DNA of 64,000 nt from positions 1 to 64,000 of the forward strand of contig PDRZ01000027.1 in the NCBI GenBank assembly GCA_002747035.1, in the 5' to 3' direction. Numbering within the stretch: position 1 is the stretch's first letter; each line of letters opens with the position of its first letter. The notes beneath the pieces were generated by a model. That model was not told the DNA's origin, ran no database searches, and worked only from the letters and a program-made list of their open reading frames with translations. The translations under genes and the position numbers were made by a program. The stretch is from Rhodobacterales bacterium (GTDB lineage: Bacteria > Pseudomonadota > Alphaproteobacteria > Rhodobacterales > Rhodobacteraceae). Below, piece by piece: positions 56,288-64,000 of the stretch.

Positions 56288-56349
56288 CTCGCCTCTTTCC
56301 CCCGCAGTCTTCCGTGCTACGCTGCCCGCAAATCACCTTGGAGGACGTC

Positions 56350-57042
56350 ATGAAAATCACATGGATGGGACATGCTTCGTTCCGTATCGAAATCGCCGGT
56401 CAAACCCTGCTTGTAGATCCCTGGCTGACCGGCAATCCGGCACTGCCAGAAGACAGGCACGGCGACGCTACAACGGGGGCCACCCACATCCTGCTGACCC
56501 ATTGTCACTTTGACCACGCCGCCGACACGCTCGACCTCGCCAAATCGCTCAATGTGCCCGTGGTTGGCCAATATGACCTGATGAGCCACTGGCAGGAAAC
56601 AGAAGGGATCGAGACCGTAGGGTTCAACAAGGGCGGCACGGTCGATCTGGGCGGGGTCAAGGTCACCATGGTCCACGCAGTCCATTCCTCGTCGTTCGGC
56701 ACCCCGGATGGGCCCAACGTCCCCGGGACCGAATGTGGGTTCATGATCGCGGGCGAAGGCAAAACCATCTATGTTTCGGGTGACACGGATGTGATGGCCG
56801 ACATGGGCGTGTTCAACGACCTGCACCACCCCGATATCGGGATCCTCGCGGCAGGGGGGCATTTCACCATGGACATGCGTCGCGCGGCTTATGCTGCCAA
56901 AACTTTCTTTGACTTCAAAACCATCATCCCCTGCCACTACCGCACCTTCCCGGTCCTGGAACAGTCGGCACAGGCGCTTGTCGACGCCCTGCCCGGCATC
57001 AACGTGATCGAACCCGACGTGATGGTGCCGATCGAATTGTAA
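56350..57042 (+). CDS. UPF0173 metal-dependent hydrolase (metallo-beta-lactamase fold)
   Basis: 230 residues. The HxHxDH motif is at 51-56 (HCHFDH), VSGDTDV and the C-terminal IIPCHYRTFPVLEQS complete the di-metal site. The start at 56350 follows TTGGAGGACGTC. Substrate unknown. The nearest gene upstream is the ceramidase pseudogene, divergent. Confidence 0.94.
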   Translation: MKITWMGHASFRIEIAGQTLLVDPWLTGNPALPEDRHGDATTGATHILLTHCHFDHAADTLDLAKSLNVPVVGQYDLMSHWQETEGIETVGFNKGGTVDLGGVKVTMVHAVHSSSFGTPDGPNVPGTECGFMIAGEGKTIYVSGDTDVMADMGVFNDLHHPDIGILAAGGHFTMDMRRAAYAAKTFFDFKTIIPCHYRTFPVLEQSAQALVDALPGINVIEPDVMVPIEL

Positions 57043-57153
57043 TGCGACTTCAATACCCGGGGCTCAGGTGACACATGCTCCCGCCAGGGACCCCCGCCTG
57101 TGTCAAAGATCGCGCAACATCTGACCCGTTGCGCATTCCAAACTGTCCCCTGA

Positions 57154-57195
57154 TATATCCAAACGACACCATTTTGATTGTGTCGTTTGGATATA
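57154..57195. repeat. 16-bp perfect inverted repeat IR1
   Basis: Arms TATATCCAAACGACAC and GTGTCGTTTGGATATA with a 10-base loop, between the convergent UPF0173 and LysM genes. The hairpin is strong but without a T-run, so it may not be an ordinary terminator. Confidence 0.7.
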
Positions 57196-57211
57196 AGCCT
57201 CTGATTTTACG

Positions 57212-57255
57212 CTGATGTTTCGTGGATTTCGGGATCAAAATCCACGAAACATCAG
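57212..57255. repeat. 18-bp perfect inverted repeat IR2
   Basis: Arms CTGATGTTTCGTGGATTT and AAATCCACGAAACATCAG with an 8-base loop, 16 bases from IR1. It is unrelated in sequence to IR1. Together they fill the 274-base convergent gap 57043-57316, which otherwise holds no gene. Confidence 0.75.
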
Positions 57256-57316
57256 TTATAAAAGACATGGCCCTGCAAATGCAGGACCTTGCCAGTGTGT
57301 ACAACAGCTGTGTAGC

Positions 57317-57739
57317 TCAGGCGCTTGCGTCCTGGGGAATGCGCAGAACCTGACCGGGGTAAATCTTGTCCGGGTGGCTCAGCATCGGCTTGTTGGCTTC
57401 GAAAATCTCGGTATACCGATTGGCATTGCCCAACGTTTTCTTGGCAATCGCCGACAGGGTGTCGCCCTTCTCCACGGTGTGGAACACGGCGGTGGCTTCG
57501 GATTCGTCCTCGACCTCGGCAATGCCTTCCACGTTGCCCACCGCCAGAATGATTTTCTCACGGGTTTCGACATCCACGGCGTTGCCCGAAAGCTTGACCT
57601 TGCCGTCTTCGACCTCAAGCTCGATACCGTCGTGGTTCAGGCCCAGCTCTTCGACCTCTTTCTTCAGATCCTCCGCTGTCGGGGTGTCACCCCCGCCCGA
57701 ACGTTTACCCGAACGTTTGAAAAAACTAAAAAGTCCCAT
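57317..57739 (-). CDS. LysM/BON domain protein
   Basis: 140 residues. Start at 57739 (MGLFSFFKR, GGAGAAAAAGC upstream). A BON domain (about 25-80) precedes a LysM peptidoglycan-binding domain (about 85-135, HTVEKGDTLSAIAKKTLGNANRYTEIFEANKPML...YPGQVLRIP). Resembles YgaU/LysM of E. coli, which can bind K+. No signal peptide. Confidence 0.92.
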   Translation of the reverse strand: MGLFSFFKRSGKRSGGGDTPTAEDLKKEVEELGLNHDGIELEVEDGKVKLSGNAVDVETREKIILAVGNVEGIAEVEDESEATAVFHTVEKGDTLSAIAKKTLGNANRYTEIFEANKPMLSHPDKIYPGQVLRIPQDASA

Positions 57740-57843
57740 GCTTTTTCTCCTTGTAAAGATACCGTAACCGTCGTTGCAAAGCGACCGGGTTACAAGAGGA
57801 AAAACAGGCGCGCCCACGTAACCGAGCATCAGGCGAAACCGGG

Positions 57844-59652
57844 CTATGCCGCCCCATCGGTGAATTGCAGCCGCGCCAGCTCGGCATAAAGCCCCCCTTC
57901 GGCCACCAATTCGTCATGGGTTCCCTGGGCCACCACCTGCCCTCCGTCCAGAACCACGATCCTGTCCGCCTTTTTCACCGTGGCAAGACGGTGTGCAACA
58001 ATCACGGTTGTCCGATCGGCAGAAAGAACATCCACGGCCGTTTGCACCGCCCGTTCGCTGGCGGCATCAAGCGCGCTTGTGGCTTCGTCCAATAACAGAA
58101 CCGGCGCGTCGCGCAGGATCGCCCGCGCAATCGCGATGCGCTGTTTCTGGCCACCCGACAACATCACGCCCCGCTCACCGACATAGCTGTCATACCCCTG
58201 GGGCAGCGCTGAAATAAACTCATGCGCCTCGGCGGCACGCGCCGCGGCTTCCACCTCCGCGTCGCTGGCCCCTTCCCGGCCAAACCGGATGTTTTCCCGG
58301 GCCGATGTGGCAAAGATCACTGGATCCTGAGGGACAAGCGCGATTTCACTGCGGAAATCGCTGCGTGTCAGCGTGGTCAGGTCCTGACCATCAAGACAAA
58401 CCTGCCCGTCTACCGGATCGTAAAACCGCTGAATCAACTGGATCACCGTGGTTTTCCCGGCCCCCGAAGGACCAACCAGCGCCACGGTCTCTCCCGGTTT
58501 GATGGTCAGATTCACACCCGCCAGCGCAACCGTGTCCGGGCGTGCGGGATAGTTGAACCGCACGTTCCTGAATGCAATCTCGCCTTTGACCGGGCGGGCC
58601 AGGGATGCAGGGTTTGCCGGATCGTTCACCGCATCCTCGGCCCTTAGCAACTCCACCAGCCGCTCTGTGGCCCCGGCCGCGCGTTGCAGCTCGCCCCAGA
58701 TTTCGGACAGGGCCGCAACGGCACCCGCCACCATCACGGCATAGATGACAAATTGCACCAGGGCACCCGAACTCATGCTGTCTGCACGTACATCCCGCGC
58801 CCCGATCCAAAGCACGCCAACAACCCCCGCAAAGACAAGGAACATCACCAGTACCGTCATCACCGCCCGCACGGTGATCCGTTTGCGGGCAACGTCGAAA
58901 CTCTTTTCGGTGACATCCGAAAACTCGGCCCGACTCGCGGCTTCGTGGGTAAAGGCCTGAACGGTCTGGACCGCGCTCAACGCTTCCCCGGCATTGCCGG
59001 AACTGGCCGCGATCCAATCCTGGTTCTCCTTGCTCAGCTTGCGCAACCACCGCCCCATTGTCAGGATCGGCACCACAACCAACGGCACGATCAACAACAC
59101 CAACCCCGTCAACTTGGCCGAGGTCAGAAGCATCAACACCATCCCGCCCAGGAAAATCAGAACATTCCGCAAGGCGACACTGATCGACGATCCGATCACG
59201 GAAAGGATAAGCGTGGTGTCCGTGGTGATCCGGCTCAGCACCTCGCCCGTCATGACATTGTCAAAGAAACCGGGGCTCATGCCGATGACGCGGTCAAACA
59301 CGGCCTTGCGTATATCGGCAACCACGCGCTCTCCCAACCGTGTAACAAGCGCATAGCGCAACCCGGTGCCAAGCGCCAAAAGCGCCGCAATCCCGATGGC
59401 CGCACCGAAATACAGGTCCAGCAACGCGCCATCTTCGGTTCCGAAATTATCCACCACACGGCGCACGGCCAGAGGAAGAGTCAAAGACAGCGCCGCAGTC
59501 AGCATCAGGGCAAAGGCGGACAGCACAACCAGCCCCTTGTAAGGTGCAAGAAACGGACGCAGCTCCGCCAACGCCCCTACGCGTCTGGATTTCTCGCGCT
59601 CCTGCTCGCCAATCTGAGATGCAGCATCCTGTGCCATCTTCCGCTCCGCCAT
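57844..59652 (-). CDS. ABC transporter, fused permease/ATP-binding (MsbA/LmrA type)
   Basis: About 602 residues. Six transmembrane helices (about 40-330) and an NBD with Walker A GPSGAGKTT, signature LSGGQKQR, Walker B VLLLDEATSALD. Exporter of lipids or drugs by family. Start could be 59652 or 59637; the latter has CGGAACGGAAG upstream. The tRNA-Gly gene lies 146 bases upstream on the same strand. Confidence 0.93.
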   Translation of the reverse strand: MAERKMAQDAASQIGEQEREKSRRVGALAELRPFLAPYKGLVVLSAFALMLTAALSLTLPLAVRRVVDNFGTEDGALLDLYFGAAIGIAALLALGTGLRYALVTRLGERVVADIRKAVFDRVIGMSPGFFDNVMTGEVLSRITTDTTLILSVIGSSISVALRNVLIFLGGMVLMLLTSAKLTGLVLLIVPLVVVPILTMGRWLRKLSKENQDWIAASSGNAGEALSAVQTVQAFTHEAASRAEFSDVTEKSFDVARKRITVRAVMTVLVMFLVFAGVVGVLWIGARDVRADSMSSGALVQFVIYAVMVAGAVAALSEIWGELQRAAGATERLVELLRAEDAVNDPANPASLARPVKGEIAFRNVRFNYPARPDTVALAGVNLTIKPGETVALVGPSGAGKTTVIQLIQRFYDPVDGQVCLDGQDLTTLTRSDFRSEIALVPQDPVIFATSARENIRFGREGASDAEVEAAARAAEAHEFISALPQGYDSYVGERGVMLSGGQKQRIAIARAILRDAPVLLLDEATSALDAASERAVQTAVDVLSADRTTVIVAHRLATVKKADRIVVLDGGQVVAQGTHDELVAEGGLYAELARLQFTDGAA

Positions 59653-59798
59653 GTCCACTATCACATTATCACATTTGGCGCTTCATGACGGGGCAAACCC
59701 AAACGGTCAAGCCGCGATGTGCCGCAGTGGGCCAGTCAAAGACGCGCATCCCGGATTTTGCCAGAAAGATTTTGCCAGGGACCTGAAAAGGGGTGTTC

Positions 59799-59872
59799 TG
59801 GAGCGGGTAGCGGGAATCGAACCCGCACCTTAAGCTTGGAAGGCTCTTATGATACCATTTCACCATACCCGC
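59799..59872 (-). tRNA. tRNA-Gly(UCC)
   Basis: 74 nt cloverleaf on the minus strand beginning GCGGGTATGGTGAAATGGTA with acceptor GCGGGTA/TACCCGC, discriminator T and an encoded CCA (59799-59801). The anticodon loop CTTCCAA gives UCC; the T-arm GTGCGGGTTCGAATCCCGC is perfect. Confidence 0.96.
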
Positions 59873-60038
59873 CAGGAACCGGCACTTCCTAAGTCAGCGG
59901 ATTTTCAACGTCAATAGCAGATCAGGACAACGGGGCATTTTCTGCGCACCCTTCCCGAGAATCAAGAAACCCCGCAGCTGCGCGTGCGAGGTCACTGCGA
60001 TCTCCAACTGGCATCAGACAGGGGTGACAGGCGGAACC

Positions 60039-60236
60039 TCACCCGAACAGGCTGAGAACCCCGGTCAGACCACTGCGAATGATCACGTCAACAAGGGCAA
60101 AGAAAACAGCCGTCAGCGCCGCCATGATGAACACCATCACGGTGGTCAACAACACCTCGCGACGGGTCGGCCAAACAACCTTGGCGATCTCGTTGCGGGT
60201 CTCCTGAATGAACTGAAGCGGGTTTGTACGGGCCAT
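60039..60236 (-). CDS. secE: Preprotein translocase subunit SecE
   Basis: 65 residues: an amphipathic helix with NEIAKVVWPTRREVL and one transmembrane segment (about 30-58). Stabilises SecY in the translocon. nusG, the usual next gene, is not downstream; only 166 bases with no gene separate secE from tRNA-Gly. Confidence 0.96.
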   Translation of the reverse strand: MARTNPLQFIQETRNEIAKVVWPTRREVLLTTVMVFIMAALTAVFFALVDVIIRSGLTGVLSLFG

Positions 60237-60266
60237 GTGGATCTCTTTTCGATATCGTCACCCGCC

Positions 60267-60295
60267 CACATACGCGGCGTGAACCGGGATTTCAA
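60267..60295 (-). promoter_or_regulatory. Candidate secE promoter
   Basis: Minus strand TTGAAA (60290-60295), 17-base spacer, TATGTG (60267-60272), about 30 bases before the start codon. Confidence 0.5.
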
Positions 60296-60365
60296 GCTCT
60301 CAACGAACGTCGGGGGGCAATGATGCACAATGCTTGCCACAGGGATCGACACAGGGATCGCCACG

Positions 60366-60445
60366 GGCACCAATCCCGAGGACGACGCCGAAGGCGGCGG
60401 AACGAGACATCCTGCGTGCCCGCTTGCGGGCACTCCTTTGGGTCA
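60366..60445. repeat. Dispersed repeat family 2, copy D
   Basis: An 80-base element related to 44691-44770 (see there). The internal hairpin is GTGCCCGC/GCGGGCAC. It lies between the secE start and the 3' end of the membrane protein gene at 60468. Confidence 0.65.
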
Positions 60446-60467
60446 GGGGCCACAAAATGCGAAACCC

Positions 60468-61121
60468 TCACTCGCCGGGGGGTGTCTTTTGCAAACGTTC
60501 AAACGGGTCCGGCCCGGAGGCCTCCGCTTCGGGCGAAAAATCCGGCAGGTAAACACCGTCTGTCCAACGCGCGGGTAAACGGGCCATCCAGGACTCGACC
60601 CGATCAACCCCCTGCTGTGCTTTCGCGCGCAATCGCTTCGTGCGCTCGGGATACCGGCTGGCAAGCCACGCGCCGCCTGCACGAAGCCGCTCCCCGCCCA
60701 GCACAACATGGGCAAGAATCGCGATCCAGACCAACAGGAACAGCACCCCAAGCACCCAATAGGGTTTGAAAAACAGCACCAACAGGGCCGCAATGCCACC
60801 CCCGAGTCGCCCCCCGAGTCGCCATGTGATCCAACTCGGCAGGCGCCGCGATGTGCCGACGGCCTCTTTATCCGTCCTGCCAATCTCCGCCCTGCCAGTC
60901 AAAGCCTCGGTCGCCACCTGTTCCGTTGGGTCGGCCCGATTTGCCCCTGTGGACCTGACACCCCGCACCGGGCGCGCCGCTGGCGCAGGGTCCGCCGGAC
61001 ACGCAGCTTCCCGTGCAGCTTCCCGTGCAATCAACTTCCGCGCAGCGGTCTGCATCCGGTTCCCGGCGTCTGCGCTTTGCGCTTCTGGCCCGGCAGAAGG
61101 GTCATTCCAGCGTCTGGCCAT
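60468..61121 (-). CDS. Conserved hypothetical membrane protein
   Basis: 217 residues, not recognised. The N-terminal ~95 residues are Ala/Arg-rich and probably disordered; one or two close hydrophobic helices (about 105-145, GIAALLVLFFKPYWVLGVLFLL) follow, then a basic amphipathic C-terminus ending in WTDGVYLPDFSPEAEASGPDPFERL. The start at 61121 (AAAGGTG upstream) is favoured over GTG 61130. The gene stands alone. Confidence 0.7.
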   Translation of the reverse strand: MARRWNDPSAGPEAQSADAGNRMQTAARKLIAREAAREAACPADPAPAARPVRGVRSTGANRADPTEQVATEALTGRAEIGRTDKEAVGTSRRLPSWITWRLGGRLGGGIAALLVLFFKPYWVLGVLFLLVWIAILAHVVLGGERLRAGGAWLASRYPERTKRLRAKAQQGVDRVESWMARLPARWTDGVYLPDFSPEAEASGPDPFERLQKTPPGE

Positions 61122-61143
61122 GGCCTGCACCTTTCGTCTTCAA

Positions 61144-61258
61144 TAAAGCGTTTCCAGTTCTTGCTGGATCACAGCAAGAGCTGGAAACGCCCACATTCCT
61201 GATATGTTATGCGGCGTTTCCGCATCACGCCGAGTCAACGTAATGTGAAAACGCTTTA
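61144..61258. repeat. 115-bp MITE-like repeat, divergent copy E
   Basis: Exactly 115 bases, TAAAGCG...CGCTTTA ends like copies A and B. Read on the minus strand, it has TGACTC at the same offset (22-27) as copy A. The interior otherwise differs: an 18-bp inverted repeat (GCGTTTCCAGTTCTTGCTG/CAGCAAGAGCTGGAAACGC, one mismatch) at its left end. It is followed by a small palindrome TATGATG-CA-CATCATA-type site near 61261. Confidence 0.6.
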
Positions 61259-61367
61259 GGTATGATGCACATCATACCCATCAATATGACGAAATTAGGG
61301 ACGAAACCGGGGCGCTGGCGCTGGAATAACCACGCTCAGCCCCCCCTCCCCGGGTTTAGTTCTGGGT

Positions 61368-62606
<1,239 letters not shown>

Positions 62607-62745
62607 GGGAGGACTCCAATTGATTTATCTCCACCTAATGCGTTTCGGGGTAAGTTTGAAGTCCATGTTTGCGCCGATGCCCCCGTCACCTGATTGAAAC
62701 CATGCCATTGACATCCTCCCTCAAAACACGACCCATAGACGCGTG

Positions 62746-63630
62746 ATGCGCATGGTTCTGCTTGCCCTTTTCTCTCTTTTCGCGGCCCCCCTATCGGCGG
62801 AGCCCGACATCCCGTGCACGACAACCAAATGGGGCCACCGCGAATGTATCCGCCCGGAGCATTTCGTTTTCGACACCTGCCAGATGATTGATGTGATAAG
62901 CGCGCGCCACGGGCTGGACCGCAATTTCTTTGCCCGCCTGATCTGGCAGGAAAGCCGGTTTGACCCCTATGCCATAAGCCCGGCGGGCGCGATGGGGATT
63001 GCGCAGTTCATCGCCTCGACCGCCGCACGCCGGGGCTTGCGCGATCCGTTCAACCCGGCCGATGCGCTTGAACACTCTGCCGAATATCTGGCCGACATGG
63101 TGCGCCGTTTCGGCAATGTGGGGCTGGCGGCGGTGGGGTATAACGGCGGTGAACACCGGGTGGAACAGCTGTTTCGCGGCGAAGACCGACTGCGCCGTGA
63201 AACCGTGGACTATGTTCAGATCATCACCGGCATGGGCCATTCCGACTGGGTCGATGGCGGCAAGGGGGCACCCGATCTGCGCCTCTCCAAAACCCTGCCG
63301 TTCCGCGAAGCCTGTTACCAACTGGCCCGTCAGCGCCGCCTGTCCCCCTTGCCCCGGCCAGAACCTAAAATCAAACCCTGGGGGGTACAGCTTGCCTTTG
63401 GCACCTCGCCCAAACACGCGCGCTCCCGGTTCGAAACGCGCACACGTAGCTGTCGCCGTATCGTCAAAGGGGAAACCGTGGACCTGATCTGGCAAAAAAG
63501 CCGGGCCAGCGCGTCGCGGGGATACTACATGGCCCGGATTGGCCGCAACACGCGGGATGCGGCGTGGAAATTCTGTTCCCGTCTCAAGGCAAACGGCTGT
63601 ATCTGTGCGGTTTATCGCAACCGGAACTAA
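62746..63630 (+). CDS. Lytic transglycosylase domain-containing protein
   Basis: 294 residues. A signal peptide (about 1-18, LLALFSLFAAPLSA) and an SLT domain (about 45-170) with the catalytic Glu69 in IWQESRFDP, GAMGIAQF and VGYNGG. Basic C-terminal region. Starts at 62746 (a GTG three bases earlier is possible). Cleaves peptidoglycan glycan strands in the periplasm. Confidence 0.92.
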   Translation: MRMVLLALFSLFAAPLSAEPDIPCTTTKWGHRECIRPEHFVFDTCQMIDVISARHGLDRNFFARLIWQESRFDPYAISPAGAMGIAQFIASTAARRGLRDPFNPADALEHSAEYLADMVRRFGNVGLAAVGYNGGEHRVEQLFRGEDRLRRETVDYVQIITGMGHSDWVDGGKGAPDLRLSKTLPFREACYQLARQRRLSPLPRPEPKIKPWGVQLAFGTSPKHARSRFETRTRSCRRIVKGETVDLIWQKSRASASRGYYMARIGRNTRDAAWKFCSRLKANGCICAVYRNRN

Positions 63631-63770
63631 CGCGTTTTCGAACCCGGGCATGACCTGATCGGAAATGTCCCGAACGCGCCGATCCCCCCGACACTGCCAA
63701 AGGGGTGGCAGGGTATGTCCGGTTCAGTCGATTCAAAAACGGCTCTGGCCTCTGGCGATCCCGCCACAGC

Positions 63771-64000
63771 TTACTGAACAACCATTGCCGCCACGGGCAG
63801 CTGGCTGATCGCGCTGAACACCACCAAAAACAGGAACTGCGCGCCCCAATAGGTGGGCCAGACGACAAACGGCGCAAGGCGTTTGGCCCGCGTGTCGTCA
63901 CGCAGGACGAACATATCCATCGCCAGAGTGAAATCCGACAGGATGAACAGGGCCGCCGCCCAATGGGCCAGCGTCAATTCGGGCAGGGCCAGCACCGTCA
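63771..64000 (-). CDS. Lysoplasmalogenase family (YhhN) protein, C-terminal part
   Basis: The last ~76 residues of a membrane protein running off the window edge, with AALFILSDFTLAMDMFVL and WPTYWGAQFLFLVVF, the pattern of YhhN-family proteins, which hydrolyse lysoplasmalogens in animals. The 5' part is beyond the window. Confidence 0.65.
   Translation of the reverse strand, partial: TVLALPELTLAHWAAALFILSDFTLAMDMFVLRDDTRAKRLAPFVVWPTYWGAQFLFLVVFSAISQLPVAAMVVQ

Overview
The window looks like chromosomal DNA of a Rhodobacterales alphaproteobacterium (Roseobacter/Paracoccaceae type). The evidence is high-GC coding DNA, a 44-residue aa3-type cytochrome oxidase subunit IV of the alphaproteobacterial family, an alphaproteobacterial class A RNase P RNA, an AtuA-family protein, a Hint-domain protein, a DUF6173 protein, a DUF4175/TIGR02302 protein beside lysA, and a DUF1127 protein. 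No plasmid, phage, CRISPR or intact insertion sequence is visible.

Layout. 0.4-3.2 kb: hisC-tyrC-extensin operon. 3.3-8.8 kb: rpsD with promoter and terminator, a Hint-domain protein, an LpxR-like outer-membrane protein, an AtuA-family protein and divergent dtd. 8.8-17.8 kb: one locus for a type I secreted surface adhesin (1359 aa, ten Ig-like modules) with its TolC, ABC exporter and adaptor. 18.2-27.1 kb: a proline-racemase-family enzyme, a decayed phosphodiesterase gene, a five-gene peptide/nickel-type ABC transporter and a CocE/S15 hydrolase; together these hint at use of proline- or hydroxyproline-containing peptides. 27.2-32.6 kb: DUF4175 protein, lysA, a small lipoprotein, Cox subunit IV, DUF6173. 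32.8-36.8 kb: cheD, a chemoreceptor with a C-terminal GWQDF tail, and a PAS protein. 36.9-46.8 kb: SDR, a Tat-signal protein with an abnormal 3' end, SLC13 and DMT transporters, a YmdB-like phosphoesterase, OsmC, 5-FCL, MgtE, a CAP protein, a HisN-type phosphatase and an XRE regulator. 47.2-50.3 kb: quinone oxidoreductase, LysR, DUF1127, Bax inhibitor-1. 50.4-57.0 kb: rpmG, rnpB, an amidase, gatCA and a UPF0173 hydrolase, with three broken genes in between. 57.3-64.0 kb: LysM protein, ABC exporter, tRNA-Gly(UCC), secE, ftsY, a lytic transglycosylase and a partial YhhN protein.

The most noteworthy signals are not protein families. (1) Three elements of exactly 115 bp share AAAGCG...CGCTTTA ends; two are about 88% identical, and the third shares the ends and an internal TGACTC at the same offset. 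They look like a non-autonomous MITE-like family. (2) A second dispersed repeat occurs twice. (3) At least three clear pseudogenes (type I phosphodiesterase, ceramidase, PhnD-like binding protein) and two damaged genes suggest ongoing gene decay, with several lesions in homopolymers. (4) Several near-perfect palindromes sit in promoter regions. I found no clearly new multi-gene system. The best candidates for follow-up are the repeat families, the adhesin/T1SS locus, and the peptidase-transporter-racemase neighbourhood.
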